Shown here: piece by piece, positions 1 to 8,074 of the stretch | How the letters are laid out: each line of letters starts with the position of its first letter | Position numbering within the stretch: the stretch's first letter is position 1 | Assembly: GCA_038890815.1 (NCBI GenBank) | Contig: JAWAFC010000005.1 | Coordinates: forward strand, 62,001 to 126,000 | Direction of reading: 5' to 3' | DNA length: 64,000 nucleotides | Source of the DNA: JAWAFC01 sp038890815 | Lineage (GTDB): Archaea; Micrarchaeota; Micrarchaeia; Burarchaeales; JACRGF01 | The notes under the pieces: generated by a model | What the model was told of the DNA's origin: nothing | Database searches by the model: none | The model's input: only the letters and a program-made list of their open reading frames with translations | Made by a program: the position numbers and the translations under genes

Positions 1-112
1 TGGCTACGGCAAGATAAAGGATGTCACCTTCAGAATCGCGCACATGGCCGAGACGACGCTCGATGACATCAAAGAGCTGCTTGAGCGGATTGATGCGATT
101 CTCGGGCTATGA
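1..112 (+). CDS. Class V aminotransferase, C-terminal end (partial)
   Basis: Only the last 36 residues are present, read in the frame beginning at base 2 and ending in TGA at 110-112. They contain FRIAHMAE followed by an amphipathic helix ending in ILGL, which resembles the C-terminus of the serine-pyruvate/alanine-glyoxylate class V PLP aminotransferases (typically RIGHMG). The gene lies 6 bp upstream of a phosphoglycerate dehydrogenase gene, so it may supply the phosphoserine or serine/glyoxylate transamination step. The PLP lysine and the rest of the fold are outside the window, so the substrate cannot be assigned. Confidence 0.65.
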   Translation, partial: GYGKIKDVTFRIAHMAETTLDDIKELLERIDAILGL

Positions 113-118
113 GGTGGG

Positions 119-1015
119 ATGGTGAAAATCGTCATCGCTGATGACATGGAGCCAGAGGTGGTTGAGAATATCAAAAAGTTCGGCGAGGTTGAGTACAAAC
201 CCGCTGACCTGCAGAAAGCGCTCGCCGATGCCGAGGTGCTCATTGTGAGGAGCAGAACGCAGGTCACGGGCGAGCTGATTTCGGGCGCTGGCAAGCTCAA
301 ACTGGTTGCCAGAGCTGGCGTTGGGCTAGACAACATCGATGTGCAGGCATGCGAGGCAAGGGGCATCAAGGTCATCAACACGCCAAACGCTTCAAGTCCG
401 GCCGTTGCTGAGCTGGCCATAGGTCTCATGATTTGCGGCCTACGCAACGTCGTGAAGGCGAACATCGCATTGCTGCAAGGAAATTTTGATAAGAAGGCGA
501 TGACGGGGCGGGAGATTGGTGGAAAGACGCTCGGCATAATCGGCTATGGGAGGATCGGCAGGGAGGTGGCAAAGAGGGCGCTCGCGTTGGGAATGAAAGT
601 GATAGCCTATGACCCGTATGTGAAGGAAGCGGAGCCGGGCGTCAGGCTGGTTTCGCTCGATGAGCTGCTCGCTACCTCAGACATCGTCTCGCTGCACGTC
701 GCGCTCACTCCCGAGACAAAAGGTCTCATCAACGCACAGGCGATCGCCAAAATGAAAAAGACTGCCTATCTCATCAACCTGGCGAGGGGAGCCGTTGTCG
801 ATGAGGCCGCGCTCATCGCCGCGCTCAAGGAGGGTCGCATCGCTGGCGCCGCGCTCGATGTGACCGTCAGGGAGCCCCCCACGGGCGAGCTGCTGAACAC
901 GCCAAATCTCATCCTAACCGGGCATCTGGGTGCCAGCACGAAAGAGGCGCAGGCCAGAATTGGCGAGGAGCTCATCAGGCAGCTCAATGAATTCTTCAAG
1001 GGTGGGGCTGGCTAG
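119..1015 (+). CDS. serA: D-3-phosphoglycerate dehydrogenase, short form without ACT domain
   Basis: A 298-residue NAD-dependent D-2-hydroxyacid dehydrogenase that would oxidise 3-phosphoglycerate in the first step of serine synthesis. The NAD-binding GYGRIGREVAKRA lies near residues 140-152. The conserved NLARGAVVDE, a Glu in VREPP and the C-terminal GHLGAST motif supply the Arg-Glu-His catalytic set. It stops straight after the catalytic domain and lacks the ACT regulatory domain of long PGDHs, so serine feedback through ACT is not expected. The ATG follows a purine-rich GAGGTGGG just after the aminotransferase stop, so the two are probably co-transcribed. Another 2-hydroxyacid substrate is possible, but the neighbours (aminotransferase, serS) favour serine. 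Confidence 0.85.
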   Translation: MVKIVIADDMEPEVVENIKKFGEVEYKPADLQKALADAEVLIVRSRTQVTGELISGAGKLKLVARAGVGLDNIDVQACEARGIKVINTPNASSPAVAELAIGLMICGLRNVVKANIALLQGNFDKKAMTGREIGGKTLGIIGYGRIGREVAKRALALGMKVIAYDPYVKEAEPGVRLVSLDELLATSDIVSLHVALTPETKGLINAQAIAKMKKTAYLINLARGAVVDEAALIAALKEGRIAGAALDVTVREPPTGELLNTPNLILTGHLGASTKEAQARIGEELIRQLNEFFKGGAG

Positions 1016-1062
1016 CCTCTCGCTGGCGAAAACTTGCCGAGCATGTTTGAGCGAGGGAAACG

Positions 1063-2316
1063 ATGCTTGACATGAAGGCGATCCGTACTAATCCGCAGAG
1101 CCTCAGAGACGCGCTGGCCAAAAGGGGGGCCGAGGTAGCGCTCGCGGACCAGCTGCTCAAGCTTGATGAGGAGTGGCGGAAAAAGAAGGCCGAACTCGAT
1201 GCGCTCAAGGCAGCCAAAAATAGGATTTCTCTGGAGGTTGCCGAAATAAAAAAGAAGGGAGGGGATGTGAGCGCCAAGCTCAAAGAGCTCGCCGACCTCC
1301 CACAAAGAATTGCCGCACTGGCTGCAGAGGTGAAGGAGCTCGAGGCCAGGGAGGAAGCGCTGCTGCTCGTCATCCCGAACATCCCGCACGATAGCGTGCC
1401 TGTGGGAAAGGAAAATGTGGAAGTGAGGCGGTGGGGTGAGCCGAGGCAGTTTTCGTTTGAGCCAAAAGCGCACTACGAGCTTGGAGAGAAGCTCGGCATG
1501 CTGGATTTCGAGCGAGGGGCTAGGCTTGCCGGCCACCGCTTCTGCGTCATGCGAGGAGCGCTGGCGAAGCTCGAGCGGGCGGTGATCACTTTCTTTCTCG
1601 ATGTGGCTATTGAGAGGGGTTATACGGAGTGGTGGACGCCGTACCTGGTGAATGCCAGAACAATGCAGGGAACAGGTCAGCTGCCAAAGTTTGAGGAGGA
1701 GCTTTACAAGTGCGAGCGGGATGGGCTTTACCTCATCCCGACCGCGGAGGTAACGCTGACAAACCTTCATGCGGGCGAGATACTCGATGAGAAGGTCCTA
1801 CCGCTCAAATACTGCGCTTTCACGCCATGCTTCAGGAGGGAGGCGGGCGCATACGGCCGGGACATCAAGGGCATGATGAGGCAGCACCAGTTCGACAAAG
1901 TTGAGCTGGTGAAGATAACCAAACCTGAGGAAAGCTACAGCGAGCTGGAGAAGATGGTGACGGATGCCGAGGAGACGCTCAGAAGGCTGAATCTGCCGTA
2001 CCGTGTGGTTGAGCTATGCACATCCGATTTGGGATTTGCAAGCGCTAAGACGTTCGACCTTGAGGTTTGGATTCCGAGCCAGAAAACGTATCGGGAGATT
2101 TCCTCCATCAGTAACTGCACGGACTTTCAGGCAAGGAGGATGGGCACGCGCTTCTGGAGAAAGGGGAAGCCGGAATTCGTGCACACGCTGAATGGCAGTG
2201 GCGTAGCCGTTGGGAGGGCGCTCATCGCGATAATGGAAAATTACCAGAATGAGGATGGCAGCATTACCGTGCCCGACGCGCTCAGGAAGTACATGGGTAT
2301 GGATGTCATCGCCTGA
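1063..2316 (+). CDS. serS: Seryl-tRNA synthetase
   Basis: A 417-residue class II aminoacyl-tRNA synthetase charging tRNA-Ser. Residues 1-110 form the long antiparallel coiled-coil tRNA-binding arm, rich in Lys/Glu heptads. Motif 2 is FRREAGAYGRDIKGMMRQHQF and motif 3 is GSGVAVGRALIAIMENYQ, both close to bacterial-type SerRS; this is not the rare methanogen-type enzyme. The ATG has a purine-rich GCGAGGGA just upstream; an in-frame ATG nine bases later is an alternative. It lies 47 bp after serA on the same strand, so serine synthesis and charging may be co-expressed. Confidence 0.95.
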   Translation: MLDMKAIRTNPQSLRDALAKRGAEVALADQLLKLDEEWRKKKAELDALKAAKNRISLEVAEIKKKGGDVSAKLKELADLPQRIAALAAEVKELEAREEALLLVIPNIPHDSVPVGKENVEVRRWGEPRQFSFEPKAHYELGEKLGMLDFERGARLAGHRFCVMRGALAKLERAVITFFLDVAIERGYTEWWTPYLVNARTMQGTGQLPKFEEELYKCERDGLYLIPTAEVTLTNLHAGEILDEKVLPLKYCAFTPCFRREAGAYGRDIKGMMRQHQFDKVELVKITKPEESYSELEKMVTDAEETLRRLNLPYRVVELCTSDLGFASAKTFDLEVWIPSQKTYREISSISNCTDFQARRMGTRFWRKGKPEFVHTLNGSGVAVGRALIAIMENYQNEDGSITVPDALRKYMGMDVIA

Positions 2317-2327
2317 AATGTACATTC

Positions 2328-2335
2328 TTAAATTT
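2328..2335 (+). promoter_or_regulatory. TATA-like element of the carbonic anhydrase gene
   Basis: TTAAATTT sits about 23 bp before the ATG at 2354, the spacing expected for a leaderless archaeal transcript. It is the basis for choosing that start. Confidence 0.4.
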
Positions 2336-2353
2336 CACGAGCAATATCGATTT

Positions 2354-3475
2354 ATGCTGAAGGGGGTGCGCACTGAGAAAACGAGGGGCGAGGTGGATAT
2401 AGCTAGAGCGTTGAAAAAAGCAAAACGCCTCAGCGAGGGGAAGACGATGGAGTTGTTAAAGATGCTTGCCGAAGGAAATGAACGGTTTAGGCAGACGATC
2501 TTCCCGAGCCTGCCCGCCGAGCTGAAAAGGGCACAGCGGCCACACACGGTGATACTTACGTGCAGCAATGCCAAGATGAGCCCAAACAGGATATTCAATG
2601 CGCAGTTGGGCGAGCTCTTCGGGCTGCAAGTAGCTGGGCTGAGCGCTGACAGAGCGCTGCTGGGTTCTGCCGAATACGCTGCGGAACATCTCGGCAGCAG
2701 GTTCCTGCTTGCGGTGGGCCATTACGATTGCAAGGCTGTTGAGAGTGTGAGGAAAGGCGAAGAGTTGCGCAAGGCGGCAGAGAAAAACGCGCGTGAGCAG
2801 CTGAGGGGCATGCTGGCGCAGAGCGAGGTGCTGCGCAAGAAAATGAAAACTGGCGTGGCGATGTACGATGACGCGACAGGGGAAGTGCATTTCATTGATG
2901 CCAAGAACGCACCACAGGAACTAGTGCAGCGACTTTTGGATGGGAACCGTGAGTTCTTACGCAGGGTTGGGGCGGGGGAGCTGCAGGTGGAGAAAAACGC
3001 GCACACCGTGCTTGTGACGTGCAGCGACTCGCGTGTCTCCGAGATTGTGTTTGACCAGCCGCTGGGTGCAGTGGCAACTATCAAGGTTGCTGGGAATGTC
3101 TTCAGCCCCACGCTGCTGACTTCGGTTGAGCACTCTGTGCAGAAAAACAACGCCAAGCTGCTGGTGGTCATGGGACATACGCATTGCGGGGCGGTCGAGG
3201 AGACGCGTCACGCGCTGGAAAAGGGGAAGCTACCCGAGCCGAGCACGCCCATCGGCGCGCTGGTGGAAGCGATAAGGCCCGCAGTGGATATGGCGAGCCC
3301 AGACAATTCGGTTAAGAAAAACGCGCAGCACCAGCTCGAACAGTATCTTTCCAGCCCATTCCTGCGCCAGAGGGTCGAGGAGGGGAAGCTACAAGCCGTC
3401 ACGGCAGTGTACAATCTGGAGGACGGCAGAGTGCTCTTTTACGATGCAAAAACAGGAGAACCGCTTGTGCTGTGA
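2354..3475 (+). CDS. Tandem beta-class carbonic anhydrase, first domain degenerate
   Basis: A 373-residue protein with two beta-carbonic anhydrase domains in tandem, about residues 32-180 and 190-373. Beta-CAs hydrate CO2 at a zinc held by two Cys and one His, with an Asp-Arg pair near the metal. The second domain is intact: C223, D225 and R227 in CSDSR, then H275 and C278 in GHTHC. The first keeps C70, H123 and C126, but CSDSR has become CSNAK, so the Asp-Arg pair is lost and it may be inactive or structural. The start at 2354 is chosen for its TATA spacing. ATG 2447 has a good Shine-Dalgarno (GAGGGG) and ATG 2318 is also in frame. The gene ends 6 bp before prf1. Confidence 0.85.
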   Translation: MLKGVRTEKTRGEVDIARALKKAKRLSEGKTMELLKMLAEGNERFRQTIFPSLPAELKRAQRPHTVILTCSNAKMSPNRIFNAQLGELFGLQVAGLSADRALLGSAEYAAEHLGSRFLLAVGHYDCKAVESVRKGEELRKAAEKNAREQLRGMLAQSEVLRKKMKTGVAMYDDATGEVHFIDAKNAPQELVQRLLDGNREFLRRVGAGELQVEKNAHTVLVTCSDSRVSEIVFDQPLGAVATIKVAGNVFSPTLLTSVEHSVQKNNAKLLVVMGHTHCGAVEETRHALEKGKLPEPSTPIGALVEAIRPAVDMASPDNSVKKNAQHQLEQYLSSPFLRQRVEEGKLQAVTAVYNLEDGRVLFYDAKTGEPLVL

Positions 3476-3481
3476 TGCCGG

Positions 3482-4684
3482 GTGGCCGAGAAAAGCAAGG
3501 AACTCTTTGAGCTTCGCAAGCAGCTCAAGTTCCTGAAGGAACTGAAAGGAAGTGGCACCGAACTGATATCGCTGTACATCCCGCCAAAGTATCCTCTCGC
3601 TGAGGTGACTGCAAAATTGCGAGAGGAGTATGGACAGGCCAGTAACATAAAGAGCAAGAGCACTCGGACAAATGTGCAGGCAGCGCTCGAAAAGATCATG
3701 ACTTACCTCAAGATGTACAAGGAGCCGCCCGCCACCGGCATGGCAATTTTCTGCGGGAATGTTTCAAGAGTGGAAGGAAAGCCCGATGTGAGGCTATTCG
3801 CAGTAGTGCCTCCCGAACCGCTTGGCGTGCAGTTCTACCGGTGTGACTCGACATTCGTGCTTGAGCCGCTTGAGAACATGTTGGCTGCGAAGGAGGCCTA
3901 CGGGCTTGTTGTCATGGACGGCAGGGACGCCACGCTCGCGCTGCTAGTTGGAAAGACAATCAAGGTCATCAAAAGGCTGCATTCAACGGCGCACGCCAAG
4001 CTGCACGGCAAGGGTGGTCAGAGCGCGAGACGTTATCAGCGCATCATTGAGGAGGAGATTGAGGCATATTACAAACGGGTGGGCGAGTCCATGGATGAGG
4101 CATTTCTCGGGGTAGAGAACCTCAAAGGGATTATCGTGGGCGGGCCGGGCCCGGCCAAGGACAGCTTTCTCAAGATGAGACCTTTCAACTACCAACTAAA
4201 GATCATCGGTGTGGTTGATACGGGCTATACCGACGAATATGGGCTGCGGGAAGTGCTTGAGAAGAGCAAGGAGATAATCGCCGAGCAGGAGGCTATCAAA
4301 GAGAAGGCGCTTCTGGACAGGTTTATGAAAGAGGTCGTCAGCGAGGGGCTGGCAACTTATGGGGAGAGAGAGGTGAGGGAGGCGCTGCAGAATGGCAAGG
4401 CAGAACTCCTGCTCATCAGCGAGGGGCTTGAGCTTAAGAGAGTGAGGATGAAGTGCAGCAACTGCGGCCAGGAGTTTGAGAAAATTGTGATCGAAAAGAA
4501 AGAGGAAACACACGCGTGCGGGGGGAAGCTTGAGATCGCCGAGGCCGTGGATGTCGGGGATGAGCTCATAGCTCTGGCGGAGGAAAAGAACATACCGGTG
4601 GAGATGATAAGTACCGACACAGCTGAGGGCATGCAGTTTCTGAAAGGATTCTATGGTATAGGGGCGTTCCTCCGCTACAGATAG
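3482..4684 (+). CDS. prf1: Peptide chain release factor aRF1
   Basis: A 400-residue archaeal/eukaryotic-type class I release factor that reads all stop codons and hydrolyses peptidyl-tRNA. The decoding motif NIKS is at residues 55-58 (TASNIKS-type context) and the catalytic GGQ at 178-180 in HGKGGQSARR. The C-terminal domain contains CSNCG and a later HACGGK, a zinc-ribbon-like insertion, and ends in the typical FLRYR. Translation starts at GTG 3482, because the ATG at the preceding stop is out of frame. It follows the carbonic anhydrase gene by 6 bp and converges with the FKBP gene, leaving one base between them. Confidence 0.95.
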   Translation: MAEKSKELFELRKQLKFLKELKGSGTELISLYIPPKYPLAEVTAKLREEYGQASNIKSKSTRTNVQAALEKIMTYLKMYKEPPATGMAIFCGNVSRVEGKPDVRLFAVVPPEPLGVQFYRCDSTFVLEPLENMLAAKEAYGLVVMDGRDATLALLVGKTIKVIKRLHSTAHAKLHGKGGQSARRYQRIIEEEIEAYYKRVGESMDEAFLGVENLKGIIVGGPGPAKDSFLKMRPFNYQLKIIGVVDTGYTDEYGLREVLEKSKEIIAEQEAIKEKALLDRFMKEVVSEGLATYGEREVREALQNGKAELLLISEGLELKRVRMKCSNCGQEFEKIVIEKKEETHACGGKLEIAEAVDVGDELIALAEEKNIPVEMISTDTAEGMQFLKGFYGIGAFLRYR

Positions 4685-4685
4685 C

Positions 4686-5420
4686 CTACTCTATTTTCAG
4701 GAGTGTTATGTTGAGCACAAGCGTCTGGCCCGCCAATTCGTGATTGGTATCGACAGTGAGAAATTGCTCATCGGCGGCAATGACCTTCATCCTTGTGAGA
4801 CCACTGCTAGTGAAAAGCTTGCCGACATCCCCTACGGCAGCCTCATGCCGCATGGTCACGTAGCTTTCCCCAACCGAAATCACGCGCTGAGGGAAGGGCT
4901 CGAATTGGATGAGCTGGCCTGCGATAGGCTCGTGGCGGAGGAGCACACCCGTAGTGTTCACCTCGAGCACTGTGGCATTCCAATTTTGCAGCCGAATGAC
5001 ATCCCCTACGCTCCTGTTGCCGTATCTGGCCAGAAAAACGGGCAGGGGCATGCTCTCGATCCTTGAGAAATTGTATTCCCTCGGAATGCGGCGTACGAGC
5101 TCGGGCCTCCACTCGCCGTAAGCCCTCTCGGGCGGAATCGCCACCTCCTTGCGCTCGCCTTCGGCCATGCCAACAAGCGCTGCCTCAAAGCCGGGAATGA
5201 GAACGCCGCTGCCTATCTTTACGCGCACGGGCTGATAGATGCGCTCTGGGTCAAAAATGCCAACTGCGCGGGCGACCTCCGCATTGTTTGTGTCGACGAA
5301 AGTGCCATTGGCCAGCCGCAATGTGTAATCTACGAGCACCGTGTCACCGACTTTTGCCCTATTGAGCTGTGGGCATCCGAGCAGGAGGAGGGCTATCACG
5401 ACAGCCAAAGCCGGCCTCAT
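4686..5420 (-). CDS. FKBP-type peptidyl-prolyl isomerase, predicted lipoprotein
   Basis: A 244-residue protein with a hydrophobic leader ending in the lipobox-like LLLLGC, so it is probably lipid-anchored outside the membrane. Residues from about 25 form an FKBP domain of the SlyD-like archaeal type (VGDTVLVDYTLRLANGTFVD, later VLIPGFEAALVGM and PPERAYGEW), followed by a long C-terminal region. It would catalyse proline isomerisation or act as a folding chaperone for exported proteins. It is the last gene of a three-gene minus-strand envelope operon. ATG 5420 has GAGGA five bases upstream; ATG 5432, overlapping the upstream stop, is an alternative. Confidence 0.85.
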   Translation of the reverse strand: MRPALAVVIALLLLGCPQLNRAKVGDTVLVDYTLRLANGTFVDTNNAEVARAVGIFDPERIYQPVRVKIGSGVLIPGFEAALVGMAEGERKEVAIPPERAYGEWRPELVRRIPREYNFSRIESMPLPVFLARYGNRSVGDVIRLQNWNATVLEVNTTGVLLRHEPIAGQLIQFEPFPQRVISVGESYVTMRHEAAVGDVGKLFTSSGLTRMKVIAADEQFLTVDTNHELAGQTLVLNITLLKIE

Positions 5421-5424
5421 GTCC

Positions 5425-5859
5425 TCACGCATTGCGCCTCACGGCTATTCTGCACACGCCCGTGTAATTGTCGGGGACGAAAATGAACGCGCGGCGCGCG
5501 AAATAGAGCGGTGGGGAGGAACCGGAAGCAATGAAAAATGCATAGGTGGGCGAGGCGGAGCGCAGGCAGGCAGCCAGCGAGAGATTTCCCGCGGAGGTCA
5601 CGCACACCTGTCCGTTCACGACGTATGGCGTGACGTTTTTCCCGAGCAGGCCCAGGCTTCCGGCAAGATCGGCACCGCACTGGTAGATGCGCAGCTCGCC
5701 CTCCCGGCTCGCGCCCGTCGTGTTCATGAAAATGGTGAAATTCTCCTCGCCGAGCACGATGCGCTTGAACTCGTTTTGTGAAATAGGTTTCTCCTCTACC
5801 TGCTGCGGGAGAACACACGCGGCGAGCAGCACGGCAAGTAGGGGAAGTGCCATTTTCAT
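5425..5859 (-). CDS. Predicted lipoprotein with four-cysteine domain
   Basis: A 144-residue protein with a short leader ending in LLAACVLP, a lipobox-like site. The mature part has four Cys in the order QCGAD, QVCVT, AACLR and GVCRI. I do not recognise the family. The same four Cys, with an identical 24-residue gap between the first two and a shared LGK-VT core, occur at the C-terminus of the 702-residue protein encoded immediately upstream. The two genes overlap by ATGA, so they are translationally coupled. Two disulfides in an extracytoplasmic domain are likely, but no activity can be assigned. Confidence 0.65.
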   Translation of the reverse strand: MKMALPLLAVLLAACVLPQQVEEKPISQNEFKRIVLGEENFTIFMNTTGASREGELRIYQCGADLAGSLGLLGKNVTPYVVNGQVCVTSAGNLSLAACLRSASPTYAFFIASGSSPPLYFARRAFIFVPDNYTGVCRIAVRRNA

Positions 5860-7964
5860 TCGCGCATCACCTTCGCCACATCGCAGGCCAGCAGATAGTC
5901 CTCGTCGCCGGCCACCATCATACGCGTCTCATAGAATGTATGGAATGTCGTAGCATTGATGTCGGACTGCCTTACCTCGAGCACTGGTGTGGTGCCAATC
6001 TCTGCCTGGCATTCGGCTATGCTCTTGGTTGTGGTGTTGACCGCTGAGCCGTTGGCTATGGGGGTGATGATGCAGTCCTCGCCTATGAGGAGGTATCGGG
6101 TCACACTCTTGCCGAGCATCTCGGAGACAGAGGAGAGCTCGCGGGCGCAGTGGCGGACGCTTGCCGGCGACCAGGCATTTGTCTCATCAGAGATGACCGC
6201 AACGGCCGGTTGCTCGGCCAGCTCCTGCAGGAAGGCATCGAGCGTGGCTGAGGAGGCCTGGCTCTGGAAAAAGAGGTGGATGCTGAAGGAGGCGAGCGCG
6301 ATGACAAAGAAAAACGCCACGAAAATGCCTGTCCACAGAAATGCGGCCTGCCTGTTCAGATAAAGGCGGCGGGAGACAACGAGGTAGGTGAAGGCTGCCG
6401 CAGCGGCCGCAATGAGCAGGAGATCGGCGAGCGCGATGACGGCCGGCAGCACCATGCTCCTGCGGGCCTTCCTTTCCTCAAAGGAAGAGGGCGGCGAGAG
6501 CGCGGCCGCCAGGCCATCGACTCCCATCACGATGCTCCTGGCAGCCAACACCGCAGTGTCAACGATGACCTCGTGCGCCTGCTCCCTCTTGGTCGCCACA
6601 ATGTCATTGGCCTCGAAGATTATCTCCCTGTAGGCATTGGCAAACGCAGAGGCGTTCTCTGGCTTGATGGTCAGCGAGAGCTTGTCATCCAGTTCAGCCT
6701 TGCGCGAGCGCAGCTCGGCAAGCTGCTCGCGTAGCAGGAAGTTCTGTACCTCAAGCTCCCACTCGGCCTTCAGCAGGGCGCGCCCGGCATCCTTCTGGAG
6801 CGCGAGGATGGCGGCGGCGATGGCGGTGTAGTTCTCGAGCGCCGACTCGGTACCCTCGGCGAGCGCATGGAACTGTGAGATGGAGAGGTCGGCGAGCGAG
6901 TAATTGCGAACGTCGATGAAGCCTCTGGCCTCGAGCGCCTTGTCCTGCAGCAGCTCAATCTCATCGCCCATTTCGGGAATGGCGAGCAGGCGCGAGGCGT
7001 TAGCGTAGGAAGCTTTGATTCTCTGCAGGCGGGCGCTCACATTGGCATACTTGGCCTCGTACTCCTCATTCACGCGTACCTGCCTCACATAATCCTGTCT
7101 GGCCAACGTGCTGGAGTGGATTCTCGCCGCAATGCTCGGAATGCTCGCGATGGGCAGCGTGCGGTCTCTCAGCGCCAGCACTTTGTTGGTGAGGTTGACC
7201 TCGAGAATTGTGAGGTTGGTCACCGAGCGCGGGCAGTAGTCAAACCCGCCCTCATTGCTGTCCTTCTGGATTGGATTGTCCTTAATGGTCCTGGTTGCAA
7301 AAGAAATCTGGTAGAGATTGAAATAGGATGCATTGAGCAGCTCGGTGACGTTGCTGGCCAGCAGTTGTGTGTAGTTCTTTGTGGCATTGATCGCCTGTAT
7401 GTTCTTCACAAACAGCTCGATGTTTGTGTCTGTCTGATTGAGCGCTATGCCGAGCGAGACGAGCGAGTTCACGAAGCTCTCGCCGAGGCCGAAAAGCGGG
7501 GCGAACTGATTGGATGCGCCACCGCACTGGAAAGTTGCCGCGCAGGCATACACACATGTCTTGCGGTCATAGCATGGATAGCGGTCCATGCCGGTCATCA
7601 TCCTGCACGTGCTCTCCGCCCTGAGGCCGTATGTGCTTATGCCATCCCTCGAGTCATTGAAAGCCTTGAGAAGCGCCAGCAGCTCGGCCAGCTCCTCCTC
7701 CTTCGGATAGATGGTGGCGAGGTAGTGGTCGGCCAGCACGTTGGAGATCTCTGCCGTATCGAGCACAAAGCTCGCGTTCTTTATCAGGAAGGTCTCATTC
7801 CCTCTTATCTTGACAAGGGAATAGTTGCCCAGCGAGGTGATGAGCGGCGTTATGGCTATGTCGCTCCTTTTCTCACCGGGATAGAGGTACTCCTCGATGA
7901 CGACTGCAGGGACGGCTTGAAGAAGCAGTAACAGAAGAATGACGCTGCGCGCCCTGCGCCCCAT
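5856..7964 (-). CDS. Membrane protein with extracellular coiled-coil and C-terminal four-Cys domain
   Basis: A 702-residue protein of unknown function. It has an N-terminal signal sequence (ILLLLLLQAVPAVV), a long Asn/Ser-rich exported region with many N-glycosylation sequons, a Cys-containing segment near residues 118-147, and coiled-coil helices at about 300-440. Two transmembrane helices follow, near 520-545 and 560-580. The last 110 residues carry four Cys matching the adjacent lipoprotein, so this domain probably lies outside the cell too. It heads the operon with the lipoprotein and FKBP genes. A TATA-like element is at 8004-8012 and GAGGGA precedes the ATG. Confidence 0.65.
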   Translation of the reverse strand: MGRRARSVILLLLLLQAVPAVVIEEYLYPGEKRSDIAITPLITSLGNYSLVKIRGNETFLIKNASFVLDTAEISNVLADHYLATIYPKEEELAELLALLKAFNDSRDGISTYGLRAESTCRMMTGMDRYPCYDRKTCVYACAATFQCGGASNQFAPLFGLGESFVNSLVSLGIALNQTDTNIELFVKNIQAINATKNYTQLLASNVTELLNASYFNLYQISFATRTIKDNPIQKDSNEGGFDYCPRSVTNLTILEVNLTNKVLALRDRTLPIASIPSIAARIHSSTLARQDYVRQVRVNEEYEAKYANVSARLQRIKASYANASRLLAIPEMGDEIELLQDKALEARGFIDVRNYSLADLSISQFHALAEGTESALENYTAIAAAILALQKDAGRALLKAEWELEVQNFLLREQLAELRSRKAELDDKLSLTIKPENASAFANAYREIIFEANDIVATKREQAHEVIVDTAVLAARSIVMGVDGLAAALSPPSSFEERKARRSMVLPAVIALADLLLIAAAAAAFTYLVVSRRLYLNRQAAFLWTGIFVAFFFVIALASFSIHLFFQSQASSATLDAFLQELAEQPAVAVISDETNAWSPASVRHCARELSSVSEMLGKSVTRYLLIGEDCIITPIANGSAVNTTTKSIAECQAEIGTTPVLEVRQSDINATTFHTFYETRMMVAGDEDYLLACDVAKVMRE

Positions 7965-8003
7965 ATTTTCCCTCGGTCGCCTTTGTGAATTGGCGATTTG
8001 AGG

Positions 8004-8012
8004 GTTAAAAAC
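8004..8012 (-). promoter_or_regulatory. TATA-like element for the 702-residue membrane protein operon
   Basis: On the minus strand this reads TTTTTAAC and lies about 43 bp before the ATG at 7964. A start near 7981 would leave a short leader carrying GAGGGA. It lies just beyond the S-layer terminator. Confidence 0.4.
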
Positions 8013-8014
8013 CT

Positions 8015-8067
8015 ATTGTTGAAGAAAAAGAAAAACAAAAAAATAAAAGATGGGGGGATTGCCCCCC
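8015..8067 (-). terminator. Hairpin plus U-tract terminator of the S-layer gene
   Basis: Eight bases after the S-layer stop codon, six G pair with six C around an ATTG loop (8052-8067). On the minus strand this is followed by long T runs down to about 8015. It is the clearest terminator in the window, as expected for a very highly expressed gene. Confidence 0.7.
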
Positions 8068-8074
8068 TTGCTCT

